The notes under the pieces are model-generated. The model worked only from the letters and a program-made list of their open reading frames with translations, made no database searches and had not been told where the DNA came from. A DNA stretch of 64,000 nucleotides from Stackebrandtia albiflava (GTDB taxonomy: Bacteria > Actinomycetota > Actinomycetes > Mycobacteriales > Micromonosporaceae). The stretch is from assembly GCF_007994225.1 (NCBI RefSeq), contig NZ_VLLL01000008.1, forward strand, positions 22,699-86,698, written 5' to 3'. This document shows positions 20,093-26,798 of the stretch, piece by piece (the stretch's first letter is position 1; the number at the start of each line of letters is the position of its first letter). The position numbers and the translations under genes are program-made.

Positions 20093-20146
20093 ATCGTAAC
20101 GGGGACATGTCTCGTTACCTGGCCGTCGAGTGAACACGGAGTGAAC
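20093..20146 (-). promoter_or_regulatory. PHO-box-like direct repeat and leaderless promoter of senX3-regX3
   Basis: On the minus strand two contiguous 11-bp units, GTTCACTCCGT (20146-20136) and GTTCACTCGAC (20135-20125), match the GTTCAC direct-repeat format of actinobacterial PHO boxes. The -10-like TACGAT (20098-20093) lies 6 bases before the senX3 GTG, implying a leaderless, phosphate-regulated, probably autoregulated transcript. Confidence 0.7.
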
Positions 20147-20363
20147 GATCCGCGTCCGCCGTGCCCGTGGAACGTGCCCCTTCTCACGGCCGGGGCGCCG
20201 CCCCGCCCGCCGGGATCGCGGCCCGGCACGTGACCGGTGCCGCCGCGAGACGGGTTGTCGACGATTCATGGACCGGTTGTCGGCCTGTCATGGACCCGTC
20301 TGGAATCTTCGGCGCGACCGGAGCCGACCGGCCCGGTCGTGGTTCCCCAACGAAGGAGACCCC

Positions 20364-20564
20364 ATGAGGATCTTCGTCACGCTCGGCGACCTCCTGCTCG
20401 CCAAGGCGGTCCGTCAGGCTCCGGCCGAGGCGGCGTGCTCGATACGCACCTACTACGAGTACAAGTGCGGCCAGGGCATGTCCCGGTACCGCCGCAGCTG
20501 CACCCGGCACCCGAACTGCACCACCACCTGCACGAGTTGGGTGTGGGCCGGCTCGTGCCTGTGA
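20364..20564 (+). CDS. Small Cys-rich peptide (66 residues)
   Basis: A strong GAAGGAG lies 6 bases before ATG 20364. The peptide has a mildly hydrophobic leader-like N-terminus (MRIFVTLGDLLLAKAVRQAP) and a 43-residue Cys-rich end with six Cys, arranged ACSIRT, YKCGQG, RSCTRH, PNCTTTC and WAGSC, with aromatic residues YYEY and WVW. It could be a secreted disulfide-bonded peptide or a modified-peptide precursor, but no modification enzyme is adjacent. The nearest thematically related genes are the Mau-like Cys-rich operon about 3 kb away. Function unknown. It lies divergent from senX3 and ends 13 bases before an inverted-repeat element. Confidence 0.7.
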   Translation: MRIFVTLGDLLLAKAVRQAPAEAACSIRTYYEYKCGQGMSRYRRSCTRHPNCTTTCTSWVWAGSCL

Positions 20565-20577
20565 CCGGGTGACGTAC

Positions 20578-20661
20578 CCGGCTTGGTTGGTCATACGACG
20601 GGAATCCGGCCCGGAATCGTGCCGGTAAGCGCTTGCGCGTCGTCGTATGACCAACCAGGCC
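20578..20661. repeat. Intergenic inverted-repeat element, subfamily 2 copy b
   Basis: The left arm GGCTTGGTTGGTCATACGAC (from 20580) pairs with GTCGTATGACCAACCAGGCC on the right (20642-20661), with a perfect 17-bp core of pairing and a 40-base loop (20601-20640) that itself can fold (GCGCTTGCGC). It sits between the convergent stop codons at 20564 and 20676, so it is well placed as a two-way terminator. The arm is the same as at 12105. Confidence 0.88.
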
Positions 20662-20675
20662 AACGGAAACGGGGG

Positions 20676-21425
20676 CTACTTGCGGCCCTGGGCCGCCACC
20701 GCGGCCGCCGCCTCCGCGGCCGCCTCCGGGTCGAGGTAGGCGCCGCCCCGGGTAACGGGCCGCATCGCGTCGTCGAGTTCGTACCGCAGCGGCATCCCGG
20801 TGGGGATGTTCAGGCCCGAGATGTCCTCGTCGGAGATGTCGTCGAGGTGCTTGACCAGCGCCCGCAGCGAGTTGCCGTGCGCGGCGACCAGCACGGTCCG
20901 CCCGGCGCGCAGGTCGGGGACGATCTGGTCGTACCAGTACGGCAGCATCCGCTCCTTGACGTCCTTCAGGCACTCCGTCAACGGCGCGAGCTCCGGCGGC
21001 AGTGACGCGTAACGCGGGTCGTGGACCTGCGAGTGCTCCGCGTCGGGCGCGATCGGCGGCGGTGGCGTGTCGTAGGAGCGGCGCCAGATCATGAACTGTT
21101 CCTCGCCGTACTGCTCCAGCGTCTCGGCCTTGTTCTTGCCCTGGAGCGCCCCGTAGTGCCGCTCGTTCAGCCGCCACGACCGCTTCACCGGGATCCAGTT
21201 GCGGCCGCAGGTGTCCAGGGACAGTTCCGCGGTGCGGATCGCGCGGCGTTGCAGCGACGTGTGCACGACGTCGGGCAGCAGGTCGTGCTCGGCCAGCAGC
21301 TTGCCGCCGTGCCGGGCCTCGGCCTCCCCCTTGCCGGTCAGGTTCACGTCCACCCAGCCGGTGAACAGGTTCTTGGCGTTCCATTCGCTTTCGCCGTGCC
21401 GCAGCAGCACAAGTGTCGACGTCAT
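20676..21425 (-). CDS. gpmA: 2,3-bisphosphoglycerate-dependent phosphoglycerate mutase
   Basis: 249 residues from ATG 21425 ([16 protein letters not shown]). The catalytic phospho-His is in [10 protein letters not shown], with [14 protein letters not shown] and the second His in [12 protein letters not shown]. It interconverts 3- and 2-phosphoglycerate in glycolysis and gluconeogenesis, in the cytosol. The protein has normal dPGM length. Its position upstream of senX3-regX3 on the same strand reproduces the mycobacterial gpm1-senX3-regX3 order, but here the Cys-rich peptide gene and an inverted repeat intervene. Confidence 0.95.
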   Translation of the reverse strand: MTSTLVLLRHGESEWNAKNLFTGWVDVNLTGKGEAEARHGGKLLAEHDLLPDVVHTSLQRRAIRTAELSLDTCGRNWIPVKRSWRLNERHYGALQGKNKAETLEQYGEEQFMIWRRSYDTPPPPIAPDAEHSQVHDPRYASLPPELAPLTECLKDVKERMLPYWYDQIVPDLRAGRTVLVAAHGNSLRALVKHLDDISDEDISGLNIPTGMPLRYELDDAMRPVTRGGAYLDPEAAAEAAAAVAAQGRK

Positions 21426-21681
21426 GCCCCGATCCTGCCTGATCCCGCCGCGCCCGTCCTCCGGTGGCCCCTCCGCCGCCACCCGGATCGGTGGTGACGG
21501 CGGGATCCTCGCGGTCTTTCGCGTGCCGCCCGGCCACGTCGGCGCGGGGGATCACGGTCGGGCGGTGGCGCGTCACGGTCCGCACAGAGGTGCGAATCAC
21601 CGTCTCACCAGGCGGCGAACCGGTCTCGCGGCCACGGCCGGGTCGTAGAGTCGCTGGCGACAATTCAAAGGAGTCCTTCCC

Positions 21682-23871
21682 GTGGCCGCCCCCGCTCGCA
21701 CACCCACACGCGCCCCGCTGCCCCGCGCGTTCTGGTACATCTGGGCGGCGCTGCTTGTCAACAAGGCCGCCGGTTTCGTCGTCATCGTGTTGATGCTGTA
21801 CCTCACCGGCTCACGGCACCTGTCGGAGTCGCAGGCGGGAATCGTGGTCGGCCTGTTCGGCGCGGGCGGAGCCGCCGGTGTCCTCATCGGCGGCGTGATC
21901 GCCGACCGGTTCGGCCGGAAGGTCACCATGGTGGTGTCCTCACTGCTGGCCGCCGCCGCGTTGTTCGCCCTCGGAGACGTCACCTGGCTGCCCGGCATCT
22001 GCGCGCTCGTCGCCGTGTTCGGTTTCGCGAACTCGGCGATGGGGCCGGCCGCCATCGCCTCCATGGCGGACGTGGTGGCACCGGAGGAACGCGACCGGGC
22101 GTTCAACCTGATGTTCTGGGCGGTCAACGTCGGCACCGGCCTGGCGACCCTGCTGGCCGGGTTCCTGGCGCAGTACTCCTACCTGTTGCTGTTCCGCCTC
22201 GACGCGGCCGGTGCGCTGATCACGGCGTTGATAGTGCTGGTGGCGGTACCGGAGACGATGCGCGACCGTTCCGCCCCGGTGTCCGACCGGGGCAGGTTCA
22301 CCGACGTACTGCGGGACCGCCCCTACCTGGTCTTCGTCGGTCTGGTGTTCCTGCAGGCCGTCGTGTACGCGCAGACGTCCACGACCCTGCCGTTGGCGAT
22401 GACGGGCGACGGGCTCACCGAGACCGACTACGGCATCACCCTCACGGTCGGGTCGGTGCTGATCACGGCAGGCCAACTGTTGATCCCGCGCCTGCTGCGG
22501 CGGTTCTCCAAGGCGGTGTCGCTCGCCGCCGCACTGGTCCTGATGGGTGCGGGCTTCGGCCTCGTCGGACTGTCGAACCCGTTCGGGATGTACCTGGTGT
22601 GCTCGGTGGTGTGGACGATCGGCGCGATGCTGGCCGCCCCGCCGAACGCCACGATCATCGCCGACCTGTCGCCGCCACGGATGCGCGCCCGGTACCAGGG
22701 CGTGTTCAGCCTGACGTACAGCGCCGCCGCGTTCGCGGCCCCGCTGGTCGGCGGTTTCACGTTGCAGTACCTCGGCGACTGGCACTGGGCGCTGATCGCC
22801 GGAGTCGCGGTCGCCGGGGCCGTGGGACACCTGTGGGCCGGGCCTGCCCGGGAACGCGCCACCGCGCGCCGCGCCGCCGCCCAGGTGAGGACGGTGCCCG
22901 CCGGCGAGGAGGTCGTGAGCCGGGCGTTACGGCCGGGCGGTTCACCCGTTCGCCGCGAGTGCGGCGCCGGGTCACCGGTTCGCCGCGAGCGCGGCGCTGG
23001 GTCAGCCGTTCGCCGCAAGCACTGCGAACACCACCACCAGGACGGTGCCGCCTCCGGTGGCGATCAGCGACAGTCGGCGGCTCATCGCCCGGTCCCAGGC
23101 GTCGCCGTCACCGGACGCGAGTCGCAGCAGCGGGGTCGCCGCCCTGCCGAGACCGAAACCGGCGCCCGCCAGCAGCGCCGCCGGGTAGCCCACCCCGGTG
23201 AGCAACAACGCGACCGCGACCACGTACGGCAGGCTCGCCGACACGTAGGTGCGGACACCGGTCCCCAGCTCGAAACCGAACTGCAGCGATCCGCGCAACA
23301 GGTGGCGTTGTATGACGTCCTGCGGGATCTGCCGGGCGTTCTGCGGCAACGGGAACCGCAGCACACCCGCGTCACGCAGCACCGCCACGGCCGCCACCGC
23401 GACCACCACCCACCGGCGCCACTCCACCGGAATCGGTTCGGTGAGCCCGGAGACCAGCCACAGTGCCGTGGCCGTGACGATTCCACCGGCGATCAGCCCG
23501 GCCGTGAACACGCCGAGTGCCGTCGTTCTCCTGTCTGTTGCCCGCCAACCTGGCGTGGCCAGCGCGAAAGCGCTGTTGCGGGTTCAAACGGAGCCCGACA
23601 GCGAGTAACCCGCCAGCCCGCCGACGATCGCCCAGGTCAGGATCGGCGCGTACCAGGCCGCGGCGACGGCGCCCGCCGCCAGCAGCAGGGCCGGACCGAG
23701 TGGGGCGGCGGCGGGCCGGATCGCCCCCGCCGTCACACCGCGCCCCCGGTGAGGGTGCGCCAGGTGTTCTGGCCGACGATGCCGTCGACGACGAGGCCGC
23801 TCTGCCGCTGGAAGTCGGACACGGCGGCGTCGGTGAGCGGACCGAAGACCCCGTCGACCTCCAGCCGGTGA
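21682..23871 (+). CDS. MFS transporter with run-on C-terminus
   Basis: GTG at 21682 follows AAAGGAGT. Residues about 15-400 are a 12-helix major facilitator protein with the loop 2-3 motif GGVIADRFGRKVT and a repeat-like second half. The true transporter core ends near 22920 (HLWAGPARERATARRAAAQV). The frame has no stop there and stays open to 23871, adding some 300 low-complexity Arg/His/Pro residues antisense to three genes. Either the stop was lost near the 30-bp repeats at 22942, or the tail is translated junk. Paralogue of the MFS gene at 31267. Substrate unknown; a drug-exporter type is likely. Confidence 0.8.
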   Translation: MAAPARTPTRAPLPRAFWYIWAALLVNKAAGFVVIVLMLYLTGSRHLSESQAGIVVGLFGAGGAAGVLIGGVIADRFGRKVTMVVSSLLAAAALFALGDVTWLPGICALVAVFGFANSAMGPAAIASMADVVAPEERDRAFNLMFWAVNVGTGLATLLAGFLAQYSYLLLFRLDAAGALITALIVLVAVPETMRDRSAPVSDRGRFTDVLRDRPYLVFVGLVFLQAVVYAQTSTTLPLAMTGDGLTETDYGITLTVGSVLITAGQLLIPRLLRRFSKAVSLAAALVLMGAGFGLVGLSNPFGMYLVCSVVWTIGAMLAAPPNATIIADLSPPRMRARYQGVFSLTYSAAAFAAPLVGGFTLQYLGDWHWALIAGVAVAGAVGHLWAGPARERATARRAAAQVRTVPAGEEVVSRALRPGGSPVRRECGAGSPVRRERGAGSAVRRKHCEHHHQDGAASGGDQRQSAAHRPVPGVAVTGRESQQRGRRPAETETGARQQRRRVAHPGEQQRDRDHVRQARRHVGADTGPQLETELQRSAQQVALYDVLRDLPGVLRQREPQHTRVTQHRHGRHRDHHPPAPLHRNRFGEPGDQPQCRGRDDSTGDQPGREHAECRRSPVCCPPTWRGQRESAVAGSNGARQRVTRQPADDRPGQDRRVPGRGDGARRQQQGRTEWGGGGPDRPRRHTAPPVRVRQVFWPTMPSTTRPLCRWKSDTAASVSGPKTPSTSSR
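22942..23031. repeat. Three 30-bp tandem repeats at the end of a membrane-protein gene
   Basis: Units start at 22942, 22972 and 23002 (TCACCCGTTCGCCGCGAG, TCACCGGTTCGCCGCGAG, TCAGCCGTTCGCCGCAAG). The last unit is the 3' end of the minus-strand gene (coding LAANG-stop); the other two are extra copies of that end, each with its own stop. On the plus strand they encode GSPVRRE-type repeats of the MFS tail. Confidence 0.75.
23002..23511 (-). CDS. Membrane protein of the Mau-like operon
   Basis: 169 residues with four or five hydrophobic helices: residues 3-22, VVVAVAAVAVL, YVVAVALLLTG with AALLAGAGFGLG, and a final LIATGGGTVLVVVFAVLAA. A polar loop (FPLPQNARQIPQDVIQRHLLRG) carries conserved-looking residues. 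No family is named with confidence. It lies 72 bases after the 50-residue gene and is last in the operon. GTG 23511 is the only in-frame start near, but AGGAG lies 16 bases upstream, which is long. The MFS frame reads through on the opposite strand. Confidence 0.7.
   Translation of the reverse strand: MFTAGLIAGGIVTATALWLVSGLTEPIPVEWRRWVVVAVAAVAVLRDAGVLRFPLPQNARQIPQDVIQRHLLRGSLQFGFELGTGVRTYVSASLPYVVAVALLLTGVGYPAALLAGAGFGLGRAATPLLRLASGDGDAWDRAMSRRLSLIATGGGTVLVVVFAVLAANG
23584..23736 (-). CDS. 50-residue single-pass or hairpin membrane protein
   Basis: GTG at 23736 overlaps the stop of the peptidoglycan-binding gene by 4 bases (GTGA). The peptide is almost entirely hydrophobic (ALLLAAGAVAAAWYAPILTW, then IVGGLAGYSLSGSV), forming one long or two short helices. 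A longer frame upstream exists but is antisense-like and Arg-rich. Small membrane subunits like this often accompany membrane redox or maturation proteins. Function unknown. Confidence 0.6.
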   Translation of the reverse strand: MTAGAIRPAAAPLGPALLLAAGAVAAAWYAPILTWAIVGGLAGYSLSGSV

Positions 23872-24665
23872 CCGTGCGCGTTCAACGCGCGCTGCACGGC
23901 GTGCACGTGGTGGCCCTCGTCGGCCCGGCGGGCCACGGCGACCAGCCGCGCCCACGTGGTGGCCTTCACGATCCCGTTGGGGCGCAGCGCGTTGGCGGTC
24001 TGGAACGCCTGAACCGCCGCCTCCGTGCCGGGACCGAACTCTCCGTCGAGGGCGAGGACGTGGTCGTGGTGGGTCAGCAGGTGTTGCACGACGTACACGT
24101 TCGCGCCGGAGTCGCCGAACCGCACGGTCGGCCACGTGACGGTGCTCTGGCAGCCGCAGTCGGTGTTCCACCGGCAGATCGACCGCACCCAGCCCGAGGA
24201 GGTGGCGCGGTAACCGTCGTGGCAGCGCCGTTCGACGCTGCACGCGCACGCGCCGCACGCCCCGGCGTACTTCCACAGCCAGCCGTCGTAGCTGCCGGAG
24301 TAGCACTGGTTCGGGCGGAGTGTCCAGGTGACACCGTCGTTGCGGTGGAATCCGGTGTACTCGCCGGAGGTCTCGCAGGAGCCCGCGTAGATCGTGCTGG
24401 GGCCGCAACCGGGCGAGCAGTCGTGGTCGGCGGCGTATGACGGGCAGGGTCCCTCATAGATGTCGTACCCGTCCGCGTAGGCGGCGCGGGCGGCGGGGAA
24501 GACGCCGATCGCGGCGAAGCCCACGGCGGTCGCGGCCTGGAACAGGCGGCGGCGCGGAACGGCGTAGACCACCGGGCGTGGTGCGGTCGCCGTCGCGTGA
24601 TCGCCGGAAGGGGATGCGGAGGTGGAGGCGTCCCGCAGTGACGGGACCCGGTCGAACGTGGTCAT
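23733..24665 (-). CDS. Tat-type exported 12-Cys protein with two peptidoglycan-binding domains (MADH light-chain-like)
   Basis: 310 residues. The twin-Arg signal VPRRRLFQAATAVGF (about 36-50) ends at AAYADG. Residues 67-175 hold 12 Cys (74, 83, 87, 97, 121, 137, 140, 142, 148, 164, 170, 172) and several Trp. Methylamine dehydrogenase light chains also have 12 Cys and are Tat-exported, but the spacing here differs and no TTQ Trp pair can be assigned. Two PG_binding_1 domains follow (about 182-241 and 253-305; VRFGDSGANVYVVQ and GVFGPLTDAAVSDFQRQSG). It should be folded, disulfide-bonded and anchored to the wall. ATGA overlap with the MauD-like gene upstream. Confidence 0.8.
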   Translation of the reverse strand: MTTFDRVPSLRDASTSASPSGDHATATAPRPVVYAVPRRRLFQAATAVGFAAIGVFPAARAAYADGYDIYEGPCPSYAADHDCSPGCGPSTIYAGSCETSGEYTGFHRNDGVTWTLRPNQCYSGSYDGWLWKYAGACGACACSVERRCHDGYRATSSGWVRSICRWNTDCGCQSTVTWPTVRFGDSGANVYVVQHLLTHHDHVLALDGEFGPGTEAAVQAFQTANALRPNGIVKATTWARLVAVARRADEGHHVHAVQRALNAHGHRLEVDGVFGPLTDAAVSDFQRQSGLVVDGIVGQNTWRTLTGGAV

Positions 24666-25162
24666 CGGGAACTCCTCGACTGGGCGGTACGGGTGGTTTC
24701 GAGCAGGGCGCGTACGGCTTTGCGTGAACCGACCGGTTCGGCGCGCGCGACACGGCCGGTGGCGTCCACGACCACGGCGAACGGGGTCGCGACGGCGTCG
24801 TAGTCCTCGAACAGGTCACGACGTTCGCCGCTGGCGGGAAGGGGACCGTCGTCGGGGGCGGTGCCGCCGTACACGGCGTGGACCGGCGGGGCGTCCTCGG
24901 TCTCGCGCACCCACCGGGCCGCCTCGTCCAGTGCCTCGGTGCAGGAACGGCACTCGCGGCTCAGGAACAGCAGGACTCCGGCACCACCGAGCAGCGCGGC
25001 GGCGTCGGGGGCGTCGGCTCCGGCGGGCAGGCCGATTCCGCGTGGCGAACCCGTCATGCCGCGCGACAGCCGGTGGACCTGGCGGACCAGGCCCGACATG
25101 ACCAGCGCCAGCAGCAGGATCGCCAGCCAGGACAGGATCAACGCGCTGGTCACGAAGTCCAT
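24662..25162 (-). CDS. MauD-like membrane thioredoxin
   Basis: 166 residues. The N-terminal helix (MDFVTSALILSWLAILLLAL) is followed by a thioredoxin-like domain with active site CRSC (Cys 71 and 74, in FLSRECRSCTEAL), a cis-Pro segment VATPFAVVVDATG and a short basic end. This matches MauD, which is needed to form the many disulfides of the methylamine dehydrogenase light chain. It should act outside the cytosol, on the 12-Cys protein encoded next. The start overlaps the MauE-like gene by 13 bases, with AGAGGAAC upstream. Confidence 0.8.
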   Translation of the reverse strand: MDFVTSALILSWLAILLLALVMSGLVRQVHRLSRGMTGSPRGIGLPAGADAPDAAALLGGAGVLLFLSRECRSCTEALDEAARWVRETEDAPPVHAVYGGTAPDDGPLPASGERRDLFEDYDAVATPFAVVVDATGRVARAEPVGSRKAVRALLETTRTAQSRSSR

Positions 25163-25704
25163 CGGAGGTTCCTCTCGTCGGCCGGGTCCCACATGGCGGC
25201 GGGCAGTCGCCACAACAGCAGTGAGACGGCGGCGGCGGCGATGACCGCCAGGGCGAGTTCGGCGGGGCCGAGTGATACGGGAAGCGCGGTGGGGGCCGCC
25301 ACGGCCGCCGCGAGACCGGCGGCGGCGAAGCCGAGCGCCCGGATCCACACCCAGTCGGTCATGGGCAGTCGATCACGGGAGCAGCCGCACGGTACCGATC
25401 TGCCGGTCCGGGCGACGTACCACGTGTAGCCGGCGTAACCGGTGAGCAGGGCGGCCGCGGCGGCGAGGGAGACGGTGGCCGCGAGCGGGCGTCCCCCGGC
25501 CAGGGATTCGAGGATCGCCAGGCCCAGCACGGTTTCGACGACCGACACGACGATCGCGACGGTGAGGACGAGGCGGGCGGGCAGGACTCCCTGTTCACGG
25601 AGGGCGTCGGCGAGCGGCCGGGGCCGGAACAGGTGGTGGAGGCCGCCGGTGAGGAGGCCGCACGCGGTGATGAGGCCGCCGGTGACGATGACGAAGGCGG
25701 CCAT
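25150..25704 (-). CDS. MauE-like (DoxX-type) membrane protein
   Basis: 184 residues with about five hydrophobic helices. The segment HHLFRPRPLADALREQGVLP after helix 1, the position of helices 2-3, and the motif SVPCGCS before a charged loop agree with MauE-type proteins, partners of MauD in disulfide formation. The CGC pair could pass electrons to the MauD-like CRSC site. It starts 1 base after the upstream stop and overlaps the MauD-like gene, so the cluster is tightly coupled. Confidence 0.78.
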   Translation of the reverse strand: MAAFVIVTGGLITACGLLTGGLHHLFRPRPLADALREQGVLPARLVLTVAIVVSVVETVLGLAILESLAGGRPLAATVSLAAAAALLTGYAGYTWYVARTGRSVPCGCSRDRLPMTDWVWIRALGFAAAGLAAAVAAPTALPVSLGPAELALAVIAAAAVSLLLWRLPAAMWDPADERNLRWTS

Positions 25705-25705
25705 G

Positions 25706-26404
25706 TCAGCCGTCGACGTGGAGTGTCAGCGCGTCGGCCAGTCGGGGCACGTCGTCGAGCACCGTGTCGGCCAGCGGGACGAGGGTCGCCCACACCTGCG
25801 GCGTAGACAGCACGAAGAAGGGCTTCCCGTCGGCGAGGGTGTCCCGGTACAGTTCCCCGGCCTTGACGTCGACGCCCTTCCACGGCGGGAGTTGGGCGGT
25901 CTGTTCGGCGGTGGGGGCGGCCATCTCCAGGAGCCCGAGTCCGGGGATCTCCTTGATGACGGTCGCGGGACCCGCGAAGCCGACGCCGGCGGCGTTGTCG
26001 GGATGCAGCGACAGGCCCTCGGCGGACTCCCGGATGCCCAGGCGCCGCAGCATTCCCATGATCTCCGACTCGGTCTGCCGGTAGAGACGGGTGACCAGGC
26101 TGTGGCGGCGTCCCTGCCACACCACGAGGAGGGGTTCCTCGACGAGTTCGGTCTGCGGGTCGTACTCGGTCTTGGCCGCGAAGCGGAGGACGCCGTCGCC
26201 GAAGGCGTACTCGGAGTCGAAGTCGGCGATGTCGAGGGATTCGGCGACGTCGTCGCCGAGGCGTGAGCCGCCGGAGGTGAGTTCGTGGATCCGGTTGCCG
26301 ACCGCCAGTTGGGCGACGGAGGTCGCGGGCCTGCTCAGGTCGAGGTCACCGGCGATCCGGTAACCGACGCCGTCGAGGGCGCGGTGGGTGGTGGACGCCG
26401 TCAT
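25706..26404 (-). CDS. Unrecognised 232-residue first gene of the Mau-like operon
   Basis: ATG 26404 is chosen because GGAG lies 7 bases upstream; longer starts have no ribosome site. The protein has no signal peptide, membrane helix or Cys cluster. It is rich in short beta-like segments (DGVGYRIAGDLDLS, LAVGNRIHEL, PLLVVWQGRRHSLVTRLYRQ) and ends in an acidic, Leu-rich helix. I do not recognise the family. As first gene it may be a cytosolic partner or chaperone of the Cys-rich protein before Tat export; that is inference. Confidence 0.7.
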   Translation of the reverse strand: MTASTTHRALDGVGYRIAGDLDLSRPATSVAQLAVGNRIHELTSGGSRLGDDVAESLDIADFDSEYAFGDGVLRFAAKTEYDPQTELVEEPLLVVWQGRRHSLVTRLYRQTESEIMGMLRRLGIRESAEGLSLHPDNAAGVGFAGPATVIKEIPGLGLLEMAAPTAEQTAQLPPWKGVDVKAGELYRDTLADGKPFFVLSTPQVWATLVPLADTVLDDVPRLADALTLHVDG

Positions 26405-26460
26405 GCGGATTCTCCAGGTGGGCCGGTGGAGTTCGACTACGCGCATGAGCGCGCGGCTGA

Positions 26461-26490
26461 AGACTAGTTGCATTCAATGTCGAATGTCAA
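26461..26490 (-). promoter_or_regulatory. Promoter of the Mau-like operon with a dyad
   Basis: On the minus strand TTGACA (26490-26485) and TAGTCT (26466-26461) are 18 bases apart, a good sigma-70-type promoter. CATTC/GAATG at 26471-26486 is an inverted repeat lying within the spacer, a likely operator position. The AT-rich patch stands out from the surrounding GC. Confidence 0.6.
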
Positions 26491-26567
26491 TCCATCGATG
26501 CAAAACGTTTGTGAATCCGGCACGGCCCACCCTCCGCCTCACCTCACTCTGCCTCCGCCCTCATCTC

Positions 26568-26725
26568 CGCTTGGTCCCCGCCCGGTGGCCCCCTCTTCCC
26601 GCTTGGTCCCCGTCCGGTTGGCGAATCGCGCCCGAAATGCGTGGTTCATACCCATGTGGGTGCCAATGGCGGGGACCAAGCGCACCACGGCGGGGACCAA
26701 GTGGAACGGGGCGGGGACCAAGTGG
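26568..26725. repeat. Intergenic inverted-repeat element, subfamily 3 copy a
   Basis: Left units CGCTTGGTCCCC at 26568 and 26600; right inverted units GGGGACCAAG at 26671, 26692 and 26713. The centre contains GGCGAATCGCGCCCGAAAT and CATACCCATG, comparable to the centre at 44170-44220. The element lies 73 bases beyond the selD stop codon, with G-rich sequence continuing to within 20 bases of it, in a 394-base gap holding no gene. Confidence 0.85.
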
Positions 26726-26798
26726 AACAGGGAGTCGAGGTGGCCGGGGAGCCAGGGAACGGGGAGTCGAGGGCCGGGGAGGCGGGGATCAGCAGGCG

